Source: Euryarchaeota archaeon SCGC AAA252-I15
GTDB lineage: Archaea; Altiarchaeota; Altiarchaeia; IMC4; SCGC-AAA252-I15
Length of the DNA stretch: 22,322 nt
NCBI GenBank assembly: GCA_000402775.1
Contig: AQSC01000037.1
Span: 1-22,322 of the forward strand
Direction of reading: 5' to 3'
Under the pieces are notes generated by a model. It had not been told where the DNA came from and ran no database searches. It was given only the letters and a program-made list of their open reading frames with translations. Below are positions 7,455-12,280 of this stretch, piece after piece. Both the position numbers and the translations under genes were made by a program. Within the stretch, counting starts at the first letter, position 1; each line of letters starts with the position of its first letter.

Positions 7455-7513
7455 TAACGTCGGATATTCCCAACGAGAATCGTCGGGTGTTCGACCTGCC
7501 GGTCGCACGCAAC
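7431..7513. ncRNA. Cloverleaf-like folded segment (candidate tRNA derivative)
   Basis: The 83-base segment is closed by a perfect 7-base-pair stem (GTTGCGT at 7431-7437 with ACGCAAC at 7507-7513). Inside, read on the minus strand, are an arm GACC-GGCA-GGTC (7504-7493), an arm CCCGACGA-TTC-TCGTTGGG (7487-7469, 8 pairs with one G-U), and a weaker arm closed by CCGA/TCGG that overlaps the tRNA 3' fragment. Size and topology resemble a tRNA, but no acceptable anticodon loop or T-arm exists on either strand. Whether it is transcribed is unknown. Structure is seen directly. The RNA call is inference. Confidence 0.25.
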
Positions 7514-7515
7514 TC

Positions 7516-7610
7516 CTCAAGTCAAATCCTTGAGTCTGCGGAATTTGCTGTAGGCAAATTCACCTTTTCTCTTTTTCGTCAACGTTTTTCTCTTTTGGAA
7601 AAGAGAAAAA
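7516..7610. repeat. Series of three perfect hairpins between the tRNA copies
   Basis: Consecutive inverted repeats are CTCAAG/CTTGAG (7516-7534), GAATTTGC/GCAAATTC with a 5-base loop (7541-7561), and a 12-base arm TTTTTCTCTTTT with its complement separated by GG (7585-7610). A related pyrimidine run CCTTTTCTCTTTTTC occurs at 7563-7577. No reading frame here is convincing. The pyrimidine/purine hairpin resembles those inside the tRNA introns. Confidence 0.5.
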
Positions 7611-7654
7611 GGTTGCGTTGGGCCCGATGGGATTTGAACCCATGGCCACTCGAT

Positions 7655-7773
7655 CTCTCAGAACCCCTTTTCTTTTTCCCGAAAAAGAAAAGGTGTTTCA
7701 TCCCCAAAAGAAAAAGGGTTTCTTTCTTTGGGGTGGAGAACTTTCTTTCTTTTCTAAAGAAAGAAAGGGCTCC
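7655..7773 (-). other. Canonical BHB intron of tRNA-Ile2
   Basis: The exon-intron junctions form a textbook bulge-helix-bulge. Exon CUCA pairs with intron UGAG (4 base pairs), flanked by 3-base bulges UA|G and AG|A where the splicing endonuclease would cut, with an inner intron helix GAGCCC/GGGUUC. Removal gives exactly the 7-base anticodon loop CUCAUAA. The 119-base intron is unusually long for a tRNA and is filled by purine/pyrimidine hairpins, including CTTTCTTTCTTT with its complement and CCTTTTCTTTTTC with its complement, plus the repeat described at 7660-7713. Confidence 0.88.
7660..7713 (+). repeat. Intron-borne repeat, copy A (antisense within the tRNA-Ile2 intron)
   Basis: Shares with copy B (9691-9747) an identical 16-base block (AGAACCCCTTTTCTTT, 7660-7675) and an identical 29-base block (7685-7713, beginning AAGAAAAGGTGTTTCATCC), with only the hairpin tip between them differing. 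The blocks form a 13-base-pair hairpin CCTTTTCTTTTTC with its complement. It lies on the strand opposite to the tRNA it interrupts, while copy B lies on the same strand as its tRNA. Confidence 0.8.
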
Positions 7774-7832
7774 TATGAGTCGAGCGCTCTAAACCGAACT
7801 GAGCTACGGGCCCATTTATTTTTTCTTCCTTC

Positions 7833-7924
7833 CGTGCCCGTTTGCTCTAGGTCGTCGAGGCATCAGCCGAAGACGGCCTTTTAGTCGTCGGCTAATTCCG
7901 ACAACCGAACTGAGCTACGGGCCC
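7833..7924 (-). pseudogene. Remodelled 5' half of tRNA-Ile2 with a 53-base D-loop insertion
   Basis: From 7924 the minus strand repeats the intact tRNA exactly for 22 bases (GGGCCCGTAGCTCAGTTCGG and TT). It is then interrupted by 53 bases (7902-7850) and resumes with TAGAGC (7849-7844), exactly the next tRNA bases. The insertion pairs with the D-loop to extend it: GGTTGTCG with CGACGACC gives 8 pairs including one G-U. After GAGC the tRNA sequence is lost. AAA then CGGGCAC (7840-7834) can pair with the acceptor GGGCCCG with one mismatch. So anticodon and T arms are missing, but a closed structure persists. It may be a D-loop intron in a decayed tRNA or a new tRNA-derived RNA. Confidence 0.6.
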
Positions 7925-7963
7925 GTTTGTGGGTTTATTTATTGGGTTGATGGATTTAAATAA

Positions 7964-7972
7964 TTTATAAAG
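7964..7972 (+). promoter_or_regulatory. TATA box for the eL14-cbf5 operon
   Basis: TTTATAAAG lies 27-35 bases before the eL14 ATG in an AT-rich stretch that also includes GATTTAAATAA. The spacing predicts a very short leader. It lies beside the remodelled tRNA copy, which is transcribed in the other direction, so promoters are back to back. Confidence 0.55.
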
Positions 7973-7998
7973 TCTTTTCTACTATATGTTACTTTACT

Positions 7999-8238
7999 AT
8001 GGCTTTGATTGATGTTGGGCGCGTTTGTGTTAAGGTCTGCGGGAGAGACGCTGGCGGACTGTGCGTTGTTTTAAGCGCTCCTTCGGACGGTAAGGTTTTG
8101 GTTGACGGGATTGGCGTTCGCAGGAGAACTATCAGCATTTCCGATGTTGAGCCGACTTCAACTGTTTTGAAGGTTAAGAAGGACGCGTCATCTGATTCTG
8201 TTTTAAAGGAGCTTGAGAAGGCGGATCTTCCTTGGTGA
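7999..8238 (+). CDS. rpl14e: 50S ribosomal protein eL14 (L14e)
   Basis: 79 residues matching the short archaeal L14e: ALIDVGRVCVKVCGRDAGGL at the start (archaeal form is typically xIEVGRICVKxxGREAG), then VLSAPSDGKVLVDGIGVRRR, and ISISDVEPTS before a charged C-terminal helix. It is an SH3-like protein of the large subunit found in archaea and eukaryotes but not bacteria, so it helps place the organism. The stop TGA shares its final A with the ATG of cbf5 (TGATG), which indicates translational coupling. In many archaea L14e and Cbf5 are neighbours. The cytidylate kinase gene often found beside them is absent here. Confidence 0.92.
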   Translation: MALIDVGRVCVKVCGRDAGGLCVVLSAPSDGKVLVDGIGVRRRTISISDVEPTSTVLKVKKDASSDSVLKELEKADLPW

Positions 8239-9224
8239 TGGACTCTCCGACTGGTTTGGGTGAAGTAGTAGTCAAGTCTGAGGATGACTTATCCTTGGAT
8301 TGCGGTTGCACGCCAGCTGAAAGATCCATGAAAGAATATCTTACGAAGGGTATTGTGATTGTTGATAAGGTTTCTGGCCCCACGTCCCACCAGGTTACTG
8401 TGTGGGTGAGGCAGATTGTCGGATTTAAAAAAGCAGGTCACTCTGGGACGTTGGATCCTAAAGTTACTGGTCTTCTTCCAGTAGCTCTTGGTTCAGCCAC
8501 AAAAGTTGTTGGAGCGCTTCTCTCATCCCCGAAACGTTATGTAGGTATCATGCGGGTGCACGGTGAAGTAAGCAAGAAGCAATTGAATAGTCTCTTCAAC
8601 GAGCTTACTGGTGAAATCTATCAGAAGCCGCCTTTGAAGTCGGCGGTAAAGCGGGAGCTTAGGAAGCGTACGATTTACTCCCTTGACCTTATCGAGCGTG
8701 ATGGCAGGTATGTGGTGTTTGACGTCTCCTGTCAAGCTGGGACTTATATTAGAAAGTTGATTCACGATGGAGGATTGATTCTGGGTTGCGGTGCCAACAT
8801 GCAGGAGCTTAGAAGGACTAAGGTGGCTTTGTTCAATGAGGATGATTGCGTGATACTTCAGGATTTGAAGGACGCGTTCGTAGACTACACTGAAAACGGG
8901 GTCGAAGCGGGCTTAAGGGAAATAGTCCACCCCATGGAGGAAATGGTCGCTCACTTGAAAAAGATTTGGGTGAAAAACTCTGCTGTTGGGGCGATAGCCT
9001 GTGGTGCGAAGCTCATGGCACCGGGAGTCACTAAACTTCACGATTCAATCAAGGCTGGGGAAGGCATCGCGATTATGACCGGGAAAGGCGAGCTTTTAGC
9101 CTTGGCTAAGGCATTAAATTCCTCGGATGAGATTTTAAACTTGAATCGTGGGGTTATCGCAAAGCCTAGTCGAGTCATCATTGAGGCTGACGTTTACCCT
9201 CGAATATGGGGGGACAATAAATAA
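8238..9224 (+). CDS. cbf5: Archaeal Cbf5 (TruB-type) tRNA/rRNA pseudouridine synthase
   Basis: 328 residues from the ATG at 8238. In-frame TTG and GTG codons at 8232 and 8235 lie inside eL14 and are poorer choices. The catalytic Asp is Asp73 in HSGTLDPKVTG. Other TruB-family blocks are GIVIVDKVSGPTSHQV, PKRYVGIMRVHGEV, YQKPPLKSAVKRELR, DVSCQAGTYIRKLIHD and MQELRRTKV. The C-terminal 80 residues (WVKNSAVGAIACGAKLMAPG) form a PUA RNA-binding domain, typical of Cbf5. Cbf5 is the catalytic subunit of H/ACA ribonucleoproteins with Nop10, Gar1 and L7Ae, and also makes Psi55 in tRNA. It overlaps eL14 by one base. Confidence 0.95.
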   Translation: MDSPTGLGEVVVKSEDDLSLDCGCTPAERSMKEYLTKGIVIVDKVSGPTSHQVTVWVRQIVGFKKAGHSGTLDPKVTGLLPVALGSATKVVGALLSSPKRYVGIMRVHGEVSKKQLNSLFNELTGEIYQKPPLKSAVKRELRKRTIYSLDLIERDGRYVVFDVSCQAGTYIRKLIHDGGLILGCGANMQELRRTKVALFNEDDCVILQDLKDAFVDYTENGVEAGLREIVHPMEEMVAHLKKIWVKNSAVGAIACGAKLMAPGVTKLHDSIKAGEGIAIMTGKGELLALAKALNSSDEILNLNRGVIAKPSRVIIEADVYPRIWGDNK

Positions 9225-9251
9225 ATAGTTGAGAGGATAGTATAATATAAA

Positions 9252-9428
9252 ATGACATTGGACAAAAAGCTTTTGGACATCATCGCCTGCCCGAAATGCA
9301 AGGGCGACCTGAAATACACGGACACGAAGAAAGAACACAGCCTAACCTGCAATGCATGCAAGCTGAAATACCGCGTCGAAGACGACATCCCGATAATGCT
9401 CATCGACGAGGCCGAGAAAATCAAATAG
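9252..9428 (+). CDS. Trm112-like zinc-ribbon protein
   Basis: 58 residues. It opens MTLDKKLLDIIACPKCKGDL, then HSLTCNACKLKYRVEDDIPI and MLIDEAEKIK at the end. This is the Trm112/YcaR pattern: two CxxC pairs, then the conserved Y-x-x-x-D-x-I-P-I-M-L strand. Trm112 proteins activate methyltransferases acting on tRNA, rRNA and release factor. A place beside cbf5 and the tRNA genes fits RNA modification. TATAATATAAA directly precedes the ATG and a weak purine-rich stretch (GAGAGGA) lies upstream. The last 26 bases are duplicated downstream (9492-9517). Confidence 0.88.
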   Translation: MTLDKKLLDIIACPKCKGDLKYTDTKKEHSLTCNACKLKYRVEDDIPIMLIDEAEKIK

Positions 9429-9517
9429 TAGGAGGCACTAGCGAGCGTAATGAGCGTATGTGCCTCCCGCATGTGAACTGGGCGTGACAGTTCGACGAGG
9501 CCGAAAAAATCAAGTAG
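9403..9517 (+). repeat. Duplicated gene 3' end flanking a hairpin insert
   Basis: Bases 9403-9428 (end of the Trm112-like gene) recur at 9492-9517 with 24 of 26 identical. Both differences are third-position and synonymous (GAG/GAA for Glu, AAA/AAG for Lys), so both copies spell DEAEKIK and a stop. The 63 bases between contain an 8-base-pair hairpin GGAGGCAC/GTGCCTCC (9431-9467) whose loop holds GAGCGTA twice. The second copy has no open frame upstream. It resembles a small inserted element with a target duplication, or a relic of a tandem gene duplication. Confidence 0.7.
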
Positions 9518-9597
9518 GTGACCTTAAATTAAAGCCCAACAAAAAACATTACAAGAAAAACTAGGGTAGACCATAAGGCTAAAGAAAAACATCTTTT

Positions 9598-9619
9598 TTT
9601 AAATTTAACACCCATAATA
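9598..9619 (+). promoter_or_regulatory. TATA-like sequences before the first tRNA-Ser
   Basis: TTTAAATTTA (9598-9607) and CATAATAT (9612-9619) lie 33-54 bases before the mature 5' end. The second is better placed for a short tRNA leader. The rest of 9518-9651 holds no reading frame or other signal I can support. Confidence 0.35.
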
Positions 9620-9690
9620 TTCTTCCCGTCTAACAAAACATAAAACAATACGCTGAGGTGGCGGAGCATGGCTTAACGCGCGGGACTGCT

Positions 9691-9747
9691 AGAACCCCTT
9701 TTCTTTCTTTAGGAAAGAAAGAAAAGGTGTTTCATCCCCAAAAGAAA
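9691..9747 (+). repeat. Intron-borne repeat, copy B (sense within the tRNA-Ser intron)
   Basis: Blocks 9691-9706 and 9719-9747 are identical to 7660-7675 and 7685-7713 in the tRNA-Ile2 intron. The hairpin here is CCTTTTCTTTCTTT with AAAGAAAGAAAAGG. A third fragment of 15 bases (GAACCCCTTTTCTTT) occurs at 10055-10069, starting at the discriminator base of the intronless tRNA-Ser. Confidence 0.8.
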
Positions 9748-9777
9748 GAAAGGATGAGACAAAAGAAGGTTGCAGTT
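9692..9777 (+). other. Canonical BHB intron of tRNA-Ser (86 bases)
   Basis: The junctions fold as a strict bulge-helix-bulge. Exon CUGC pairs with intron GCAG, bulges are UA|G and UU|A, and the inner intron helix is AACC/GGUU. Splicing at 37/38 restores loop CUGCUAA. Much of the intron is the repeat shared with the tRNA-Ile2 intron. Confidence 0.87.
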
Positions 9778-9810
9778 ATCCCGTTCCCCCTGCGGGAGCC
9801 TGGGTTCAAA

Positions 9811-9867
9811 CGCACGGAAACCCACAAGGTTTCCGGCGCACAGAAACCGCATCCGCAGTTTCTCGTG
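9811..9867 (+). other. 57-base T-loop insertion in tRNA-Ser (candidate 59/60 intron)
   Basis: The T-loop UUCAAA|U is split by 57 bases that fold on their own: GGAAACC/GGUUUCC with loop CACAA, then GAAAC/GUUUC, closed by CACG/CGUG. Introns at the 59/60 site are known in some archaeal tRNAs. I cannot draw a standard bulge-helix-bulge at these junctions, so removal is not assured. The alternatives are a relaxed-motif intron or an unprocessed insertion that ruins the tRNA. Confidence 0.6.
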
Positions 9868-9914
9868 TCCCAACCTCAGCGATCCCAAAGAAAGAAGAAA
9901 AAACGTAAAATACC

Positions 9915-9923
9915 TTTTTTTTT
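9915..9923 (+). terminator. T9 tract downstream of the first tRNA-Ser
   Basis: Nine consecutive T residues lie 34 bases past the tRNA end, suitable for U-tract termination by archaeal RNA polymerase. There is no strong hairpin directly before it. Confidence 0.45.
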
Positions 9924-9968
9924 ATTGAACGCCCATATCTATTTCCTGAACCACACATGAAAACAATT

Positions 9969-10055
9969 GCTGAGGTGGCGGAGCATGGTTTAACGCGCGG
10001 GACTGCTAATCCCGTTCCCCCTGCGGGAGCCTGGGTTCAAATCCCAGCCTCAGCG
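9969..10055 (+). tRNA. tRNA-Ser (GCU), intronless
   Basis: A complete 87-base type II tRNA: acceptor GCUGAGG/CCUCAGC, discriminator G, anticodon arm CGGGA-CUGCUAA-UCCCG with GCU, long variable arm, and T-arm CUGGG-UUCAAAU-CCCAG. It reads AGC/AGU. It lies 87 bases after its interrupted near-twin. CCA is not encoded. The downstream 15 bases match the start of the intron repeat. Confidence 0.96.
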
Positions 10056-10102
10056 AACCCCTTTTCTTTGTCGGAGTTTCCCGACGAGAAACCGGGGATA
10101 AT

Positions 10103-10124
10103 TGAGGGGTTTTTCAACCCCTCA
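10103..10124. terminator. Strong hairpin between tRNA-Ser and the convergent TPR gene
   Basis: TGAGGGGTT and AACCCCTCA form a perfect 9-base-pair stem with a TTTC loop. A smaller hairpin GTCGG/CCGAC lies at 10070-10085. The position, between the end of the rightward tRNA and the stop of the leftward gene at 10137, suggests separation of convergent transcripts, though hairpins are not the usual archaeal terminator. Confidence 0.4.
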
Positions 10125-10136
10125 GTAATGCACGTT

Positions 10137-11672
10137 TCACTCGATTTTTCCGAACAGTGTTTTCAGCACGTCTGCTTCGTGTGCGAGTTCTTCAGTCTGC
10201 CCGGGGTCTTCGGGCATTATCATGTCTGCTCTAATGCTTTCATAGGTTTCAATTAGGGTGTGGGCTGCTCCGGCAGGGTCTCCGCCAAAGAGGTCTCCGC
10301 GGCCTGCGATGTGTTCAAGGGTTGCGGCCACGCGCGAGAATTCGGGCAGGTTCCCTACATTCAATCCCGTCCAGTAAGACGCCTGCTGCTCGTCTGCGTG
10401 CTGGATGAATGATTGAGCGTGCGACGGGCTCACTTCCAAATCTTGTATTGTTGCGGCGAGAAGTCCCGCCTGCGTTCGAACGTCCTCGGGATTGCATAGA
10501 CTTAAACCCTGGTTTTCAAGGCTTACTCTAACTTCGATTGGTCTAAGAGACTGGGCGATCTCACTCCACGGCACAACAGGAGTCTTATGTTCTTGCTTTT
10601 TCACCGGTTTAGGACTTCGTTTAGAGTCACCTTCCACATCAGTTGCTCTTTTCCGAGGGCTCATTCGTGAAAGCTGCTCGGTTTTCTCGACAGCCATCTT
10701 AAAATCTGGTTTTACCTGGAGGGCTAAAGCGTAAGCTAAGCCTGACCTGTCGTATTCGCCGATGAGCATGTGGCAGTTTCCTATGTTTGTGAGCGCCCAG
10801 GCGGCGTGCTTGATTTTCCCTGCCTCAAGGCCACCACCTAAGGTACGCTGTATTTGTGGGAGTGAACGAGGGAATTTTTGGAGGGCGAGTGACGTATAGG
10901 AGTGTTGCATGCTCTCTCGAAGCATTTCCCCCCCAGTTTTCATGTCGTGTTTATCGTGGACGAGGTGTCTACCCCTCTTGTATCGGAGGCTCGCCGCGGT
11001 TTCAAGCTCTCCCAGAAGAAGTGTTCTCTCCTGCCCCGCCTCCTGGAAAGGTGCAACAGATGCCCCACCTCGAATATGCTCTTGCGTGATTCCTCTGGCT
11101 TCGAGAAGTTTTCTGGATGTCTCGATACCCAAGATTATTTCACGGTCCATCTCCTCCGCCCAATTTGGAATGTCTTCTTCTAGTACGTGCTTGCTTGCCT
11201 TATTGCAGATGTCGCAGAGCTGGTGGGTGGCGAAAAGATTCGTCGGGTCTACCGCGACCGCCCGCTCGAGGAATCGGACGGCATCGAGGAGTCTGTGTCT
11301 GTGTATAAAGGATGATCCGAGGATTGTGAGGGCTTGAGAAACGTATGGTGCTTCCATGTTTGGGACGCTTTGTTCAAGTTTTCCCGGGGAATGAGTTAAT
11401 ACTTGTTGAATTCGAACTTGTAGTGGAGTTTCCTTAGTTTCAATTCCCAGGGATAAACTTAGACAATCCCAAGCTTTGTAATCAGCTTGTTTAAAATTAC
11501 CCTCCTCTAAGGCTTGAAGGGATTCTTTAATCTGTCCTCGCATACCCCAGATCTTGCCTTGGGCTTGATCTTGCATTTTGGCAACTTCAGGCGAAATCCC
11601 TTCTAAATGAGCATGAAGCTCTTGGAATCCGGAAAACACTTCGCCAACCTTAACCTTGCTTTTATGAGCCAT
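10137..11672 (-). CDS. Large helical protein with TPR-like repeats
   Basis: 511 residues, soluble, ATG at 11672. Two TPR-like units are clear: YVSQALTILGSSFIHRHRLL with DAVRFLERAVAVDPTN (about 109-145), and HAAWALTNIGNCHMLIGEYD with RSGLAYALALQVKPDF (about 289-325). A basic, Pro-rich linker (RMSPRKRATDVEGDSKRSPK, about 334-365) separates a second helical domain. There is no catalytic signature. It is convergent with tRNA-Ser and divergent from the small gene at 11793, so it is probably transcribed alone. TPR proteins are mostly scaffolds. The partner is unknown. A GC-rich C-terminal part contrasts with AT-rich flanks. Confidence 0.75.
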   Translation of the reverse strand: MAHKSKVKVGEVFSGFQELHAHLEGISPEVAKMQDQAQGKIWGMRGQIKESLQALEEGNFKQADYKAWDCLSLSLGIETKETPLQVRIQQVLTHSPGKLEQSVPNMEAPYVSQALTILGSSFIHRHRLLDAVRFLERAVAVDPTNLFATHQLCDICNKASKHVLEEDIPNWAEEMDREIILGIETSRKLLEARGITQEHIRGGASVAPFQEAGQERTLLLGELETAASLRYKRGRHLVHDKHDMKTGGEMLRESMQHSYTSLALQKFPRSLPQIQRTLGGGLEAGKIKHAAWALTNIGNCHMLIGEYDRSGLAYALALQVKPDFKMAVEKTEQLSRMSPRKRATDVEGDSKRSPKPVKKQEHKTPVVPWSEIAQSLRPIEVRVSLENQGLSLCNPEDVRTQAGLLAATIQDLEVSPSHAQSFIQHADEQQASYWTGLNVGNLPEFSRVAATLEHIAGRGDLFGGDPAGAAHTLIETYESIRADMIMPEDPGQTEELAHEADVLKTLFGKIE

Positions 11673-11780
11673 CCTATTTTATGTAGTATCTCTTTACTCT
11701 TTTTTTAGACCCTGATCTTGGATTAAATTTAGGTACTCCACTTATTTTAACTTTCACTCCTAATTAATTCTGAAAGAATT

Positions 11781-11788
11781 GAGGTGAT
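11781..11788 (+). promoter_or_regulatory. Ribosome binding site that sets the start at 11793
   Basis: GAGGTGAT is followed 4 bases later by ATG at 11793. A longer frame could begin at GTG 11784, but that codon lies inside the binding site itself. A TATA-like CTTATTTTAA lies about 45-55 bases upstream of the ATG. Confidence 0.6.
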
Positions 11789-11792
11789 TTTC

Positions 11793-12119
11793 ATGCCAGA
11801 CGGATGGTCTGACCTTGAGGATAAACTGAAAAAAATCGACGGAAAAAAACAGGTGGAAGCACCCAGCGCATCTGAAACTCCTTCAGAGTCCAAACCAGTT
11901 GAGGTGAAACCTCGGAAGGAATGCAAGGGCGGTTTCGCCGAATACATGGAGAAAGTGCAAAACACTTACAAGGATGCGCGATCGCAAGGTCCAACATCAT
12001 TCAAAGACAAGTACGAATCGAGTTTCGATAAGAAGGAGACACCCACCCTCAACAAGGAGGGTGTGGGGGGGACTAAACAGTTTAAGGGTTTTGAGAAAAG
12101 ATTTCTGAAACGACACTAA
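11793..12119 (+). CDS. Small charged, probably disordered protein
   Basis: 108 residues from the ATG chosen by the GAGGTGAT site. Sequence is MPDGWSDLEDKLKKIDGKKQ then a Pro/Ser/Glu-rich linker (EAPSASETPSESKPVEVKPR), a short amphipathic helix (GFAEYMEKVQNTYKDARSQG) and a basic tail (FKGFEKRFLKRH). It has no family I recognise. Composition suggests a largely disordered linker or adaptor. It is convergent with the four-CxxC protein (8 bases between stops). Coding is supported by the strong start signal. Confidence 0.65.
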   Translation: MPDGWSDLEDKLKKIDGKKQVEAPSASETPSESKPVEVKPRKECKGGFAEYMEKVQNTYKDARSQGPTSFKDKYESSFDKKETPTLNKEGVGGTKQFKGFEKRFLKRH

Positions 12120-12127
12120 CTATTGTT

Positions 12128-12277
12128 TTAGTCGTCAGAAAACTTCTGCCCTGAAATACAATCCTTGCACACTCCCCGAACAGTCAGACAGTTCCCGCAC
12201 ACTCTCCTTCCGCAGAGCATGCAAGAGTATAGTGCTCCTGCTTTCCCGCATGAGTCGCATATTGCAGGACTCGTCAT
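12128..12277 (-). CDS. 49-residue zinc-finger protein with four CxxC motifs
   Basis: An ATG at 12277, 3 bases after the stop of the upstream gene, opens a 49-residue frame: MTSPAICDSCGKAGALYSCM, LCGRRVCGNCLTVRG, VCKDCISGQKFSDD. Four CxxC pairs (CDSC, CMLC, CGNC, CKDC) are spaced like a cross-brace zinc finger of the B-box or HIT type and would hold two zinc ions. Such small fingers mediate protein or RNA contacts. Position implies cotranscription and translational coupling with the 137-residue gene. Confidence 0.75.
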   Translation of the reverse strand: MTSPAICDSCGKAGALYSCMLCGRRVCGNCLTVRGVCKDCISGQKFSDD

Positions 12278-12280
12278 CGT

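Larger units (their letters stand above)
7619..7813 (-). tRNA. tRNA-Ile2 (CAU anticodon), interrupted by a 119-base intron
   Basis: The spliced molecule is 76 bases without CCA. It has acceptor GGGCCCG/CGGGCCC with discriminator A, D-stem GCUC/GAGC, anticodon stem CUCGA/UCGAG with loop CUCAUAA, and T-arm AUGGG-UUCAAAU-CCCAU. The anticodon CAU is at 7777-7775. CAU would be Met, but the G1-C72 GGGCCCG acceptor is the pattern of archaeal tRNA-Ile2, whose C34 is changed to agmatidine to read AUA. Elongator Met is the alternative. The intron lies at the canonical 37/38 site. The gene is flanked on both sides by fragments of itself. Confidence 0.9.
9652..9881 (+). tRNA. tRNA-Ser (GCU) with an anticodon intron and a T-loop insertion
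   Basis: Removing 9692-9777 and 9811-9867 leaves exactly 87 bases, the length of the sister gene at 9969-10055. The two differ at only two positions: C/T in the D-loop and A/G at the T-stem base, which leaves a C-A mismatch here. Acceptor is GCUGAGG/CCUCAGC with discriminator G. The anticodon arm is CGGGA-CUGCUAA-UCCCG (GCU at 9688-9690). The long variable arm (UUCCCCCUGCGGGAGC) is the serine hallmark. CCA is not encoded. Function depends on whether the second insertion is removed. Confidence 0.8.

Noticed and set aside
7655..7773. C/D box guide RNA inside the tRNA-Ile2 intron
   Set aside because: A CTGA and a GGGATGA-like box occur, but the C box is imperfect, there is no C'/D' pair, and the sequence is the repeat, which lies in the other orientation in tRNA-Ser.
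7487..7884. Open frames across the tRNA-Ile2 region
   Set aside because: They lie over the tRNA, its intron and hairpin-rich DNA, give low-complexity Phe/Lys/Ser peptides, and have no start signals.
7833..7924. Functional second tRNA-Ile gene
   Set aside because: After the D-arm no anticodon stem, variable region or T-arm can be formed before the next tRNA begins.
9811..9867. H/ACA guide RNA within the T-loop insertion
   Set aside because: Two hairpins and an internal CACA are present, but no terminal ACA in the right place and the insert is too short for normal guide pockets.
7400..10125. CRISPR array
   Set aside because: Repeated units are few, unevenly spaced and tied to tRNA genes. No regular repeat-spacer pattern and no cas genes.
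9658..10256. Open frames across the two tRNA-Ser genes
   Set aside because: They translate structured RNA genes and the C-terminal antisense of the TPR gene. No protein-like pattern.
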